Below are positions 43,424 to 52,616 of a DNA stretch of 64,000 nt, piece after piece. The stretch is from an uncultured bacterium (GTDB lineage Bacteria > Actinomycetota > Coriobacteriia > Coriobacteriales > Coriobacteriaceae). The stretch covers positions 62,001-126,000 of the forward strand of contig CAJMKK010000001.1 of the NCBI GenBank assembly GCA_905214105.1. The letters run 5' to 3'. Below the pieces are notes generated by a model that was not told the DNA's origin, did not search any database, and worked only from the letters and a program-made list of their open reading frames with translations. The number at the start of each line of letters is the position of its first letter. The first letter of the stretch is position 1. The position numbers and the translations under genes were made by a program.

Positions 43424-44449
43424 ATGGTGAGGGGCAGCTTGATGCACGCGGCTCGGTTAGGTGCTGGGACCGCAGCGGTCATTGCCGTTTTGGGCCTGAG
43501 CGGATGCGCGTTCAACCCGCTGTCTACGTTCACGACTCCCACGATCGACCAGATCGAGTACGAGACCGTCACGCCGGCGGTGTCGGACGATGCCCTGGTC
43601 ACTCCCGGAACCCTGACGGTTGCCCTCGATACTTCCGATGCGCCGCAGGCAATGCAGGGCGCCGACGGCGAGCTCACGGGGTATGCGGTTGACGCCGCCC
43701 GTGCCCTCGCAAGCCGCATGGGCCTTAAGGTCGCCTTTGTCGATGCGTCTTCGGCAGGTTCCGCGCTCGGCGACAAAAAGGCCGATATCTTTATCGGCGA
43801 GATCAACTCCACGGACGGGGACGTTAGCTCGCTCGGCACCTGCCTGTACGATGCCGCTTCCGTGTTCGGTAAAACCAGCGATGGTGGGTCGCTAAGCGTT
43901 TCCACCGATACCCTTAACACGTCTACTCTGGGTGTCCAGATGTCCTCGGCCTCGCAGGAGGCGCTTGCTAAGCAGAGCATCACCGCCAACCAAAAGACCT
44001 ACTCCAACATCAACGAGTGCTTTGAGGCGCTCGAGTCCGGCGAGGTCGACTATGTGATCTGCGACTCCACAGCCGGCGGCTATCTTGCACGCCTGATGAG
44101 CGAGGTCTCCTATGTCGGTGCGCTCGAGGCGCCCTCGACGCTTGGTGTTGCGGGCCTCTCGTCCAATGACGAACTGTGCCGTGCCGTGAGCGATGCCCTC
44201 GACGGTATTACGGCCGACGGCACGCTCGAGGCGGTCCACTGCGTCTGGTACGGCACGATGCCCTACGACCTCACCACTAAGACGGTTTCGGGCGCTAACG
44301 TGCAGCCGGGCGACTCTGAGTCCAGTGAGACCACGTCTTCCGGCAGCGAGTCCTCCGATTCCAACAATGAGACCGCATCCTCCGAGGACAAATCGTCCAG
44401 CCAGGAAGGCACCATCACCGACGACGACATTAACAAGCTTAATAGCTAG
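43424..44449 (+). CDS. Extracellular solute-binding lipoprotein (family 3-like)
   Basis: 341 residues from the ATG at 43424, chosen because a signal peptide follows (AGTAAVIAVLGLSGC) with a lipobox LSGC. The mature part shows the periplasmic-binding-protein family 3 pattern: GTLTVALDTSDAPQAM, GELTGYAVDAARALASRMG, KKADIFIGEINST and ALESGEVDYVICDS. These normally bind amino acids for an ABC importer. The C-terminal 55 residues are a Ser/Glu/Asp/Thr-rich disordered tail, unusual for a binding protein. No permease or ATPase gene is adjacent, so the ligand is unknown. Confidence 0.8.
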   Translation: MVRGSLMHAARLGAGTAAVIAVLGLSGCAFNPLSTFTTPTIDQIEYETVTPAVSDDALVTPGTLTVALDTSDAPQAMQGADGELTGYAVDAARALASRMGLKVAFVDASSAGSALGDKKADIFIGEINSTDGDVSSLGTCLYDAASVFGKTSDGGSLSVSTDTLNTSTLGVQMSSASQEALAKQSITANQKTYSNINECFEALESGEVDYVICDSTAGGYLARLMSEVSYVGALEAPSTLGVAGLSSNDELCRAVSDALDGITADGTLEAVHCVWYGTMPYDLTTKTVSGANVQPGDSESSETTSSGSESSDSNNETASSEDKSSSQEGTITDDDINKLNS

Positions 44450-44515
44450 TTATTGCTAGGGGTGGTGTCTTCTATACGTTGGAAAGGACACCTCTTCACG
44501 GTTTCAACACGCACC

Positions 44516-44549
44516 GCCGGACTTCCCCAATAGGGGAGCCCGGCTTTTT
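44516..44549 (+). terminator. Intrinsic terminator after lipoprotein gene
   Basis: GCCGG...TCCCC (44516-44528) pairs with GGGGA...CCGGC, followed by TTTTTC. 66 bases after the stop. Confidence 0.8.
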
Positions 44550-44766
44550 CATCTCTATAAAACCAGCAGTTCAAAGCCAATTTTCGGGACCAAATACAAA
44601 GTCGCCGGCTCCCTCCTATAGCGCACTTTGCCACAGAAAAGTGCGAGACTTCGGTATGCGGTATCAAGCAATCGTTATTCGGGTCTTTGGGAATCCGCGT
44701 GATTAAATGCACGGCAATGGGTACATAGCCAGTACAGTAAGTCCCCGAGGCAGATTGGAGCCACGT

Positions 44767-45351
44767 ATGGATATCAAGGTTTCTGGACGCAAGACGACGG
44801 TAACCGATGCTCTGCGTGCGCATGTGGATGAGAAGATCGGCGAGGCGCTCAAGGTTTTCGATATCGAGCCCATGACGGTCGACGTTGTACTTCGCTATGA
44901 GAAGAACCCCTCGAACCCCAACCCGGCAATCGTCGAGGTTACGGTTCGCGCCCGCGGTTCGGTGATTCGCGTTGCCGAGCACGGTGCAGATATGTACGCC
45001 GCCATCGACCTCTCCGCCGATAAGGTCACCCGCCAGCTGCGCAAGTTCAAGACCAAGGTCGTGGACAACCGCCAGGGTGGTGCCAGCGCAGCGGATGTTG
45101 CACCGGTCGAGCGTGTCGAGGATCTGGCCGACCTGCTGCTGCCCGAGGAGGACGACGACCTGCTCGTCCGCGAGAAGGTCATCGATGTCACCCCGATGAC
45201 TGAGGAGCAGGCGCTGGTGCAGACCGATCTGCTGGGCCACGACTTCTACGTGTTCGAGAACGCGACGACTGGCCTCATCAATGTGGTGTATCACCGTAAG
45301 AATGGTGGATATGGCATCATCAAGCCCCGCATCGAAACACTTGACGAGTAA
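44767..45351 (+). CDS. hpf: Ribosome hibernation promoting factor, long form
   Basis: 194 residues from the ATG at 44767 (TTGGAGCC upstream; longer frames lack it). Long HPF dimerises 70S ribosomes into inactive 100S particles in stationary phase. The N-terminal RaiA/YfiA domain begins DIKVSGRKTTVTDALRAHVD, and the acidic linker is LLLPEEDDDLLV. The C-terminal dimerisation domain has MTEEQALVQTDLLGHDFYVF, then VVYHRKNGGYGIIKP. Both domains look intact. It is monocistronic, with a strong terminator. Confidence 0.95.
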   Translation: MDIKVSGRKTTVTDALRAHVDEKIGEALKVFDIEPMTVDVVLRYEKNPSNPNPAIVEVTVRARGSVIRVAEHGADMYAAIDLSADKVTRQLRKFKTKVVDNRQGGASAADVAPVERVEDLADLLLPEEDDDLLVREKVIDVTPMTEEQALVQTDLLGHDFYVFENATTGLINVVYHRKNGGYGIIKPRIETLDE

Positions 45352-45380
45352 AATACGTTAACTTGCATGAGTTAACGGTT

Positions 45381-45412
45381 GGCGGCCATCCCATGCGGGT
45401 GGCCGCCTTTTT
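45381..45412 (+). terminator. Intrinsic terminator after hpf
   Basis: GGCGGCCATCC pairs with GGGTGGCCGCC (one G-U) around CATGC, followed by TTTTT. A small inverted repeat GTTAACTTGCATGAGTTAAC precedes it. Confidence 0.88.
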
Positions 45413-45430
45413 ACGTAAGGAGTCGCTTTG

Positions 45431-46384
45431 ATGGACAAGGCCGCATCCGCCGGTCATTCGGACCGTTGCCGCATCGTCGTCGATACCTGCTGCGACTTTA
45501 GCCCCGAGGTCGCCGCGAACCTCGATGTCGATATCTTGGGTTTCCCCTTCATTATCGATGGCGAGGAGCGCACGGATGACATCTGGTCGAGCATCACACC
45601 CAAGGAGTTTTACGATCGCATGCGCGCCGGTGCCCGCGTGTCCACCTCGGCTGTGTCGCTCGGTCGCTATATCGAGTTCTTTACCGAGTGCGCCAAAGAG
45701 GGCACGCCCACGGTCTACCTGTGCTTTACCTCGGCGCTGTCGTCGAGCTACAACTCCGCGTGCCAGGCGGCGGACGCCGTGCGTGCCGAGTATCCCAACT
45801 TTGAGCTGTACGTGGTCGACAACGCTCTGCCCTGCGCGACCGGCGCGCTCTTGGCGCTCGAGGCCGTGCGCCAGCGTTCGGCGGGACTGACCGCCAAGCA
45901 GCTGGTCGACTGGGCAAACGAGGCTAAGACCTATGTCCACGGTTACTTTACGCTCGAGAGCTTTGACGCGCTGGCTGCCGGCGGCCGCATTCCGCCCGCG
46001 GCGGCACAGCTCACGGCAAAGCTCGACGTCAAACCCGAGCTGTCCTACGACCTGGCCGGCTCGCTGTCGCTGATCGGCGTCAACCGCGGTCGCAAGAAGG
46101 CGCTCAAGTCCATTCTCAAGTCGTTCCGCGAGAACTATGTGCCCGATCGCACCATGCCCATCGCCATTATGACGGCCGATGCCGAAAAGGACGGCGACTG
46201 GCTCGAAGCCGCCATCCGCAAGGAGGAGGGTTGCGCCGACGTCACGATCATTCGCAGCTCCGTGGGTCCCACCATTGGCTCGCACGTGGGCCCCGGCATG
46301 GTGGCCTGCGCGTTTTGGGGTAAGAACCGCGCCGACAAGGCGTCGCTTTCCGACCGCATCGCCCGCCGCGTGCGCGGTCAGTAG
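45431..46384 (+). CDS. DegV-family fatty-acid-binding protein
   Basis: 317 residues from the ATG at 45431 (a TTG directly before it is possible); AAGGAGTCG upstream. DegV/FakB-like proteins bind a fatty acid and, as FakB, present it to the kinase FakA. Family landmarks are IVVDTCCDFSPEVAANLDVD, the STSAVSLGRYIEFF loop, CFTSALSSSYNSACQAAD, LAAGGRIPPAAAQL and, near the C-terminus, VGPTIGSHVGPGMVACAFWG. No fakA is adjacent. It may serve incorporation of exogenous fatty acids. Confidence 0.9.
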   Translation: MDKAASAGHSDRCRIVVDTCCDFSPEVAANLDVDILGFPFIIDGEERTDDIWSSITPKEFYDRMRAGARVSTSAVSLGRYIEFFTECAKEGTPTVYLCFTSALSSSYNSACQAADAVRAEYPNFELYVVDNALPCATGALLALEAVRQRSAGLTAKQLVDWANEAKTYVHGYFTLESFDALAAGGRIPPAAAQLTAKLDVKPELSYDLAGSLSLIGVNRGRKKALKSILKSFRENYVPDRTMPIAIMTADAEKDGDWLEAAIRKEEGCADVTIIRSSVGPTIGSHVGPGMVACAFWGKNRADKASLSDRIARRVRGQ

Positions 46385-46482
46385 GCAAGTAACGCGGCCG
46401 TAATCGATCCCAACTCACAGCCCAAACGCTGGCACCGAGTATTCAACCTGGTAATAACACCCAACCCAAAAGGAAAGGTTTC

Positions 46483-47562
46483 ATGGCAAACAAGCTCTCT
46501 GTCGCATTTATCGGCACCGGAATCATGGGTGCCCCCATCGCCGGCCACATTCTGGACGCCGGCTATCTCGTCACGGTCAACAACCGCACTAAGTCCAAGG
46601 CGGCGGCGCTTATCGAGCACGGCGCAGTCTGGGCCGATACGCCGGCAGATGCCGTGGCGAACGCCGACGTCGTCTTTACCATGGTGGGTTATCCCTCCGA
46701 GGTCGGGGAGCTCTACCTGGCGGGCGACGGCCTGCTGGCCTGCACTAAGCCCGGCGCGGTGCTGATCGACCTCACCACGAGCTCGCCCGAGCTCGCCCGT
46801 GACATTGCCGAGGCCGCCCAGGTTTCCGGCCGCATGGCGTTTGACTGCCCCGTCACCGGCGGCGAGTCGGGTGCTATCGCCGGCACGCTTACGGCTATCG
46901 TTGGCGCTACCGAAAACGACATCGCGCCGGTCCGCGACATCCTTGCCACCTTTGCGGCCAACATCTGCTGCTTCGACGGTGCCGGCAAGGGCCAGGCTGC
47001 CAAGCTCGCCAACCAGGTGTCGCTGGGCGCCTGCATGGTCGGCATGGCAGACGCCATGGCATTTGCCGAGCTGGGCGGCCTTGATCTGGAGAAGACCCGT
47101 CAGATGATCCTGGGCGGTACCGGCAAGTCCGGCGCCATGGAGAGCCTGGCTCCCAAGGCGCTCGACGGCGACTACAAGCCCGGCTTTATGGTCGAGCACT
47201 TCATTAAGGACCTGCGTCTGGCGCTCGCCTACGCCGATGACCGCGAGCTCGCGCTGCCCGGCGCCGACGTTGCCTTTACGCTCTACGACATGCTCGACGC
47301 CATCGGTGGCGCCAAACTGGGCACCCAGGCCATCACGGTCCTCTACAAGGAGGAGGCCGATGCCATCGCCGCCGGTCTGGACTGGTCGCAGTATCGTCCC
47401 GAAGAGCACGGTGCTCACGAGGACGGCTGCGGTTGCGGCGAGCACGGCGACGACCATGAGTGCGGTTGCGGCCACCATCACGGCAAGGACCACGAGTGCT
47501 GCGGCGGCCACGGCCATGACGACGGCCACGAGTGCTGCTGCGGCCACCATCACGGGGAGTAG
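46483..47562 (+). CDS. Beta-hydroxyacid dehydrogenase with His/Cys-rich C-terminal tail
   Basis: 359 residues. Residues 1-300 are a 3-hydroxyisobutyrate / tartronate-semialdehyde reductase-type enzyme: Rossmann VAFIGTGIMGAPIAGHIL, substrate loop DCPVTGGESGAIAGTLTAIV, and the catalytic Lys in GQAAKLANQ. The substrate is unassigned. Residues 309-359 are a metal-binding-type tail with 14 His and 9 Cys in 51 residues, built from repeated units such as DHECGCGHHHGKDHECC. Such a tail is not part of the family and suggests nickel, zinc or cobalt binding. The next gene starts 5 bases after the stop. Confidence 0.88.
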   Translation: MANKLSVAFIGTGIMGAPIAGHILDAGYLVTVNNRTKSKAAALIEHGAVWADTPADAVANADVVFTMVGYPSEVGELYLAGDGLLACTKPGAVLIDLTTSSPELARDIAEAAQVSGRMAFDCPVTGGESGAIAGTLTAIVGATENDIAPVRDILATFAANICCFDGAGKGQAAKLANQVSLGACMVGMADAMAFAELGGLDLEKTRQMILGGTGKSGAMESLAPKALDGDYKPGFMVEHFIKDLRLALAYADDRELALPGADVAFTLYDMLDAIGGAKLGTQAITVLYKEEADAIAAGLDWSQYRPEEHGAHEDGCGCGEHGDDHECGCGHHHGKDHECCGGHGHDDGHECCCGHHHGE

Positions 47563-47567
47563 CGCCC

Positions 47568-47996
47568 ATGAACTGGACGTTCGTGGTGCTTGCGCTGGTG
47601 CTCTTTCTCTTTGCGATCTACATCGGCTTTTTGTGCGGCCAGTGGGCCTGCGAAAAGCGCGTCATCACCAAACGCGACTACTGGATCGCCAACTTTGCAG
47701 GAGCGGCGGCAGTCGTCCTGCTGACCTGGGTGTTCTCGCTGTTCCCGCTGGTGCAGTTTGCGCCGATCGGCTGGCTCGGCGGCTTTATCGCCGGCCTTAA
47801 GATGAGCTTTGGCGAGTCCGTCGGTCCGTGGCGCAAGCACGACGAGGTCTTTAACGTCAACAAAGCCCATCGTGCCGCCGCCGACGCGGGCGATGCCGAG
47901 GAGCGCCGCCGTGCGCGTCGCAATGGCGCGGCCGACCGACAGCTCATCTCGATCACCGATGACAGCAAGGGTGCCGACAAGCACGCTAAGAAATAG
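47568..47996 (+). CDS. Small two-helix membrane protein with charged tail
   Basis: 142 residues from the ATG at 47568. Two hydrophobic segments (FVVLALVLFLFAIYIGFLCG and NFAGAAAVVLLTWVFSLFPL) are followed by a partly hydrophobic GWLGGFIAGLKMSFG. The cytoplasmic tail is basic and Ala/Arg-rich (HRAAADAGDAEERRRARRNG). No family recognised. It is tightly spaced after the His/Cys-tailed dehydrogenase (5 bases) and 15 bases before the HEAT-like gene, so probably in one operon. Confidence 0.65.
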   Translation: MNWTFVVLALVLFLFAIYIGFLCGQWACEKRVITKRDYWIANFAGAAAVVLLTWVFSLFPLVQFAPIGWLGGFIAGLKMSFGESVGPWRKHDEVFNVNKAHRAAADAGDAEERRRARRNGAADRQLISITDDSKGADKHAKK

Positions 47997-48011
47997 TAAG
48001 AAGAGGTAACT

Positions 48012-48710
48012 ATGGCAGAAAACAAAGACGAACAGCTCACCGACGAGGAGCTGGCACAGCTTCAGCTGGCAGAGGAGAACGAGAACGCCGTCGACCGCCT
48101 GGTCCAGGAGCTCGGCTGCCCCACGCGCCGCATCCGCCAGTTTGCCGCCCGCGTGCTGCACCTGCTTGCCGAGCGCGATCCGCAGCGCGTCGTGCCCTGC
48201 GTGCCCGCGCTGATCGAGGCGCTCGACCGCCCCGAGGCTCAGACCCGCTGGGAGGCTCTCGATGCCCTGACGGCGCTTGCCACCACCTGCCCCGAGCAGC
48301 TGGGCGATGCCTTTGAGGGCGCCGAGACCGCACTGTTCGACGAGATTTCCTCCACGCTGCGCTATGCCGCCTTCCGCCTGCTGTGCGTGTGGGGCGCTAC
48401 GAGTGTCGAGCGTTCGCGCGAGGCTTGGTCCATCCTGGACGAGGCCATCCAGTGCTACCACGGTGACCTCGAGTATCGCGACATGCTCGGTTGCCTGTAC
48501 GAGTTTGGTCAGGGCGAGATTGACGCCGAGGTCGCCGAGAAGCTCGCGCTGCGCCTTAAGTTCGATGCCGAGAACGGCAAGGGCAGCTATCTCAAGGCCC
48601 GTTCGAGCGAGATTTGCGAAATGCTTGTTAAACGTTTTGGCCTGGATCTCTCCAAAAAGAAGAAGCGTGCTAGCGTTAAAAAATCTGACGACGCTGAAAA
48701 CGAGGAGTAA
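48012..48710 (+). CDS. HEAT/ARM-repeat-like protein
   Basis: 232 residues, all helical by composition. Repeated helix pairs such as RRIRQFAARVLHLLAERDPQ, VVPCVPALIEALDRPEAQ and TRWEALDALTALATTCPEQL resemble HEAT repeats, which act as protein-interaction scaffolds. The N-terminal 30 residues are acidic and the C-terminus is basic (KKKKRASVKK), then acidic. No enzymatic motif. It starts 15 bases after the preceding gene and icd starts 6 bases after its stop, suggesting co-transcription with icd. Confidence 0.65.
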   Translation: MAENKDEQLTDEELAQLQLAEENENAVDRLVQELGCPTRRIRQFAARVLHLLAERDPQRVVPCVPALIEALDRPEAQTRWEALDALTALATTCPEQLGDAFEGAETALFDEISSTLRYAAFRLLCVWGATSVERSREAWSILDEAIQCYHGDLEYRDMLGCLYEFGQGEIDAEVAEKLALRLKFDAENGKGSYLKARSSEICEMLVKRFGLDLSKKKKRASVKKSDDAENEE

Positions 48711-48716
48711 CAGATT

Positions 48717-49802
48717 ATGGCGCACGATGTAGTCCTGATTCCCGGTGACGGTATCGGTCCCGAGATTACGCAGGCCATGCGCCGCGTGGTCGAGGCCGCC
48801 GGTGTCCAGATTAATTGGAATGTCCAGGAGGCCGGTGCCGGCGTCATGGACGAGTTTGGCACGCCGCTGCCCCAGCACGTGCTCGATGCGGTCGCCGAGA
48901 CCAAGGTTGCCATCAAGGGCCCCATCACCACGCCGGTCGGCACGGGTTTCCGCAGCGTCAACGTGGCCCTGCGCAAACACTTCGACCTGTACGCTTGCGT
49001 GCGCCCTTGCCTGTCGCAGCCGGGCGACGGCTCTCGTTTCCGCGATGTCGACCTGGTTATCGTGCGCGAGAACACCGAGGACCTCTACGCCGGCATCGAG
49101 TTCGATGAGGGCGCTGCCGAGGTCGAGGAGCTCTCACAGCTTGTCGAGCGCTCGGGCCAGAAGACCTTCGCCGCCGATTCCGCGATTTCGATCAAGCCGA
49201 TCTCTATCGCCAAGAGCCGCCGCATTGTGGAGTACGCCTTTAAGTACGCCCGCCGCTGCGGCCGCAAAAAGGTGACGGCCGTGCACAAGGCCAACATCAT
49301 GAAAGCGACCGACGGCCTGTTCCTGCGCGTGGCGCGCGAGGTGGCCGCCAACTATCCCGATATCGAGTTCAACGACAAGATCGTCGACGCCACCTGCATG
49401 GGCCTGGTCCAAAACCCCAACGACTTCGATGTCCTGGTGCTGCCCAACCTGTACGGCGACATCGTGAGCGATCTGTGCGCTGGCCTGGTGGGTGGCTTAG
49501 GCATGGCCCCCGGCTCCAACATCGGTGCCGACTGCGCAATCTTTGAGGCTACGCATGGCTCCGCGCCCGATATCGCCGGCCAGGATATCGCCAACCCCAC
49601 GGCCGAGATCCTCTCTGCTGCGATGATGCTCGATCACCTGGGCGAGAACGATGCTGCCAATCGCATTCGTGCCGCCGTATCTGCCACGCTCGACGAGGGC
49701 GAGCAGGTTACCGGTGACGTGCGTCGTGCCCAGACCGGCTCCGTTGAGGGCGCTGTGGGCATGCAGGCCTTTGCCGATGCCGTTATCGCGCACCTGGTCT
49801 AA
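48717..49802 (+). CDS. icd: Isocitrate/isopropylmalate-family dehydrogenase, probably NAD-dependent isocitrate dehydrogenase
   Basis: 361 residues. Oxidative decarboxylation of isocitrate to 2-oxoglutarate is the likely reaction. Motifs are [19 protein letters not shown], the substrate loop [16 protein letters not shown] (Ser and Asn as in isocitrate, not isopropylmalate, enzymes), [16 protein letters not shown], the metal-binding Asp in [19 protein letters not shown], and the cofactor region [19 protein letters not shown], whose Asp favours NAD. Homoisocitrate or isopropylmalate use is less likely. A terminator follows. Confidence 0.85.
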   Translation: MAHDVVLIPGDGIGPEITQAMRRVVEAAGVQINWNVQEAGAGVMDEFGTPLPQHVLDAVAETKVAIKGPITTPVGTGFRSVNVALRKHFDLYACVRPCLSQPGDGSRFRDVDLVIVRENTEDLYAGIEFDEGAAEVEELSQLVERSGQKTFAADSAISIKPISIAKSRRIVEYAFKYARRCGRKKVTAVHKANIMKATDGLFLRVAREVAANYPDIEFNDKIVDATCMGLVQNPNDFDVLVLPNLYGDIVSDLCAGLVGGLGMAPGSNIGADCAIFEATHGSAPDIAGQDIANPTAEILSAAMMLDHLGENDAANRIRAAVSATLDEGEQVTGDVRRAQTGSVEGAVGMQAFADAVIAHLV

Positions 49803-49864
49803 GGTATGCACGCTGCAAACGCCTAAATAGTACTTAAGTGTTTGCGTATAACCTAAGAATCAAT

Positions 49865-49894
49865 ACGCCCGGCGCTCTGCCGGGCGTATTCTAT
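49865..49894 (+). terminator. Intrinsic terminator after icd
   Basis: ACGCCCGGC (49865-49873) pairs with GCCGGGCGT (49879-49887) across GCTCT, followed by ATTCTATT. A modest T-run. Confidence 0.7.
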
Positions 49895-49928
49895 TGGGGA
49901 CTATGTTTCCTAACAAGGAGTAACTGAT

Positions 49929-51011
49929 ATGGGTCTGATTCAAAAGAAGGACGAGAAGGACGAGATCGACGGCATCCAGATCATCGAGCGCGGCGAAGGC
50001 CCCGACGGTGATGAGGACGAGAAGATTGACCTGGTCGCCGGCACGTCTGCCGAGCACATTGCCGCCGGTACGACCGCCGAGGAGGAGGACGCTCGCTTGG
50101 AGGCAAAGATCGCCGCGGACGCCGCCGACGAGAACCTCATGCCCGAGGAGCAGGACGAGGACGACTCCGACGTGGACGACCACGCTTGCAAGCACAAGAA
50201 GACGATGATTGCCGCCTTTGTGGTCGCCATCGTGATCGCTGCTGTGGTCGGCTTCTTTATTGGCAATGGCGGCTTTGGCGGCAAGGGCGTCGGCTCGGCG
50301 ACCCTGACCGAGGACCAGCTCGATTCGACCGTGGCGAGTTATAGCTACAACGGCAAGAAGAGCGACATCACTGCGCGTGAGGCCATCGAGAGCCAGTACA
50401 GTCTCGACACCGTCAAGGACGACGACGGCAACTACACTGCTCCGTCTGCCGACGTTATCCTGTCCTACGTGCGCAACCAGATTCTGCTGGACGCTGCCGA
50501 GGACGAGGGCATTACTGTCTCTTCCAAGGAAATGAAGAAGTACGCCGAGGAGTCCATCGGCACCTCCGACTACAAGACCATGGCCACGCAGTACGGCGTG
50601 TCCAAGGACCAGGCCAAGAAGATCGTCCGTCAGTCCGCGACGCTGCAGAAGCTCTACAAGAAGAAGGTCGGCGACAGCTCCGCAAGCATGCCGACCGCTC
50701 CGACTGAGCCTGCCGACGGCAACGAGGAAACCGCGAGCAAGGATTACGCCGACTACATCATCAACCTTGTCGGCGATGAGTGGGATAGCTCAAACGGCAC
50801 CTGGAAGGACGCCGATAGCACCTACGCTAAGGCGTTCGCCGACGATGCCTTTACTGCCGATAGCGCGACCTATAAGCAGGCCATGACCGCCTACTACACT
50901 GCTTATCAGCAGTACTCCTCGCAGGCTTCGAGTGCCAGCTCCAAGTGGACCGAGTATGCTAACGGCCTCTACGCCAAGGCCAACATCAGCATCTACGGCC
51001 TGTTTGCGTAA
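49929..51011 (+). CDS. Membrane-anchored SurA/PrsA-like protein without PPIase domain
   Basis: 360 residues. Residues 1-90 are a highly charged, acidic cytoplasmic region. One membrane helix follows (MIAAFVVAIVIAAVVGFFIG, about 92-111). The outer part contains a SurA/trigger-factor-like helical chaperone segment: VILSYVRNQILLDAAEDEGI, SSKEMKKYAEESIG and AKKIVRQSATLQKLYKKKVG. No rotamase domain can be seen, and the C-terminal 100 residues are Tyr/Ser/Ala-rich. It may assist folding of exported proteins. AACAAGGAG precedes the ATG, and a perfect hairpin follows the stop. Confidence 0.7.
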   Translation: MGLIQKKDEKDEIDGIQIIERGEGPDGDEDEKIDLVAGTSAEHIAAGTTAEEEDARLEAKIAADAADENLMPEEQDEDDSDVDDHACKHKKTMIAAFVVAIVIAAVVGFFIGNGGFGGKGVGSATLTEDQLDSTVASYSYNGKKSDITAREAIESQYSLDTVKDDDGNYTAPSADVILSYVRNQILLDAAEDEGITVSSKEMKKYAEESIGTSDYKTMATQYGVSKDQAKKIVRQSATLQKLYKKKVGDSSASMPTAPTEPADGNEETASKDYADYIINLVGDEWDSSNGTWKDADSTYAKAFADDAFTADSATYKQAMTAYYTAYQQYSSQASSASSKWTEYANGLYAKANISIYGLFA

Positions 51012-51050
51012 AGAGTTGCACGGCTCATCGAGCATCTAGCTGATAGAAAA

Positions 51051-51093
51051 CAAATTGCCCGCCAGTACGGAAGTCGTTCTGGCGGGCAATTTG
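51051..51093. terminator. Perfect 15-bp hairpin terminator
   Basis: CAAATTGCCCGCCAG (51051-51065) pairs exactly with CTGGCGGGCAATTTG (51079-51093). The A/T-rich outer base pairs could act in either direction, fitting its place between convergent genes. Confidence 0.8.
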
Positions 51094-51125
51094 CGTTGAG
51101 GGCGTGATTGGCGGCTTAATTATGG

Positions 51126-51365
51126 CTATTCATCTTTAAGTCCAAAAAGGCTATCGGCTTCATCGTCGGATATATATTCCAGTACATCGCCCGGTTGGCA
51201 GTCGAGTGCCCGGCATATCGCATCAAGAGTTGAAAAACGTATGGCAGAAACCTTGCCCGTCTTAATGCGTGACATATTGACCTGGGAGATACCCACGCGT
51301 TCCGCAAGCTCTTTGGATGAGATCTTGCGTTCGGCGAGCATGCGGTCGAGCCGCAGAATAATCAT
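51126..51365 (-). CDS. XRE-family HTH regulator (YozG-like)
   Basis: 79 residues, a single Cro/C1-type helix-turn-helix: SSKELAERVGISQVNMSRIK contains both helices, followed by STLDAICRALDCQPGDVLEY. The short length and the neighbour, a DUF2975 membrane protein 9 bases upstream, match the widespread DUF2975-XRE pair. The regulator is thought to control the pair and respond through the membrane protein, but mechanism and signal are not established. Confidence 0.88.
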   Translation of the reverse strand: MIILRLDRMLAERKISSKELAERVGISQVNMSRIKTGKVSAIRFSTLDAICRALDCQPGDVLEYISDDEADSLFGLKDE

Positions 51366-51374
51366 GGATTCCCC

Positions 51375-52013
51375 CTAGAGCAACTCGTCATCTTGTATTT
51401 GCAGGATACACCCGTACTGGAAGACGCTGGCAATCAGGCTAATAATCAGGCCTGCAAAGAGCATAGAGGCATCGAGCAGCTGGTCGCCAAGCGCATCCGT
51501 AAAGCTGCCGCCAAATCCTGAGAGTATTAGCCCCGTGACTATGGCACCAAAAAGTTTCACGGCGGCGCCGCCAATAAGGAACAAGTGTCCTACTTGACGT
51601 AGTGTGCGGATGCATTCGAGGTCAAAGGGCCTGCCTGCCTTTTCGATATTGGAGAATAGCCTGTATGCACTTAGCGCGATGGCAAGCGCGAGGCATGTCA
51701 TCATGACGCTCCCTATGGCAGTGTGGCCGTCGTGGGCGACAAGCATAAGAGGGGTCTGTGCGTTGGTGCCGACGAGAGCGAGACACGGTCCTTCGCCAGC
51801 CTTAAGCTTTACGGATTGGAGACAGAACCCTTGGGAGAGGCTAGGCAATATGAGTAGAAGGTCGATTGCAATGACTGCGAGGAGTCCCAGGGCGAGCGCC
51901 ACGGTGGTGCAGATTGTGGCCAATTTGCAGATATGAGTGAGCTTCCTCAGCTTGGCGATTGCTTGTTCACGGTTGATGGCTTCATTCGATTTGGATACGT
52001 TCCAGCGGATCAT
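51375..52013 (-). CDS. DUF2975 membrane protein
   Basis: 212 residues from the ATG at 52013 (TTGGAGGAG upstream; a longer frame from 52034 lacks it). Four hydrophobic segments can be traced (TTVALALGLLAVIAIDLLLI, VMMTCLALAIALSAYRLF, LFLIGGAAVKLFGAIVTGLI and LFAGLIISLIASVFQYG). The short motif KAGRPFDLECIRTLR in the central cytoplasmic loop is typical of DUF2975. It is transcribed with the XRE regulator downstream. Function unknown; no enzymatic residues apparent. Confidence 0.8.
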   Translation of the reverse strand: MIRWNVSKSNEAINREQAIAKLRKLTHICKLATICTTVALALGLLAVIAIDLLLILPSLSQGFCLQSVKLKAGEGPCLALVGTNAQTPLMLVAHDGHTAIGSVMMTCLALAIALSAYRLFSNIEKAGRPFDLECIRTLRQVGHLFLIGGAAVKLFGAIVTGLILSGFGGSFTDALGDQLLDASMLFAGLIISLIASVFQYGCILQIQDDELL

Positions 52014-52437
52014 AGCTCCTCCAACCGATGTCATGGATGATACTTGTATCTTATATCATACTTAATAGTAAACGTTAAACAATTACAGATTAGAGTAAGT
52101 AATGTTTGTGAGACGAATAGCGAGAGCTTATGGCATATTTAGGGAGTGAGAGTTTGGCACGTGGGGGATGGACGAGTATCGAAATTTCCCGCAACCACGC
52201 AAGTGCTTCATCGGGTCTCCCTAATTCATATGGAAAAGGAGCTGCAAACGATTGGAAATAACCGCTGAGCGGTCGAAAACTACCGTTCACCGATAATTTC
52301 TAAACTGGTTCTAACTGGTATTAAGTCAAAAAGACCAATTCACAAATCTTCACAATGACCTGCATTTTTTCTACATGCCTTTTTGGCCACCCTGCGTTGT
52401 TTAGACACAGAAAAGGTTCCGATCTTTCGTCAAAGTA

Positions 52438-52459
52438 TTTCGAAACGGTTTCAAAACCG
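52438..52459. promoter_or_regulatory. LacI/CcpA-like palindrome
   Basis: GAAAC-G-GTTTC (52442-52452), extended to TTTCGAAAC/GTTTCAAAA and overlapping CGGTTT-CA-AAACCG. The form suits LacI-family regulators, but no such regulator is in the window. Confidence 0.35.
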
Positions 52460-52562
52460 CAGGTAGAAGTGTTAACGAGCGGTAAACGGTCGATTTATCG
52501 CCGTGAGCGGTGCAAAAACGTTTTATTGCGTGAATCAGCGAAAGCGACCTCTTCTGTGATGA

Positions 52563-52616
52563 TATAGTGACAACAACACGTCATGTGGTTACTACCAGTT
52601 GAGAGACCACTGGTCT
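52563..52616 (+). promoter_or_regulatory. PTS operon promoter/operator (GntR sites)
   Basis: TATAGT (52563-52568) is a -10 candidate without a clear -35. Downstream, TGGT-TACT-ACCA (52586-52597) is the same site as before agaS, and AGACCA-C-TGGTCT (52604-52616) is a second perfect palindrome with the same half-sites. Binding here would block early transcription. The DasR/NagR class of GntR proteins binds sites of this kind. Confidence 0.6.
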
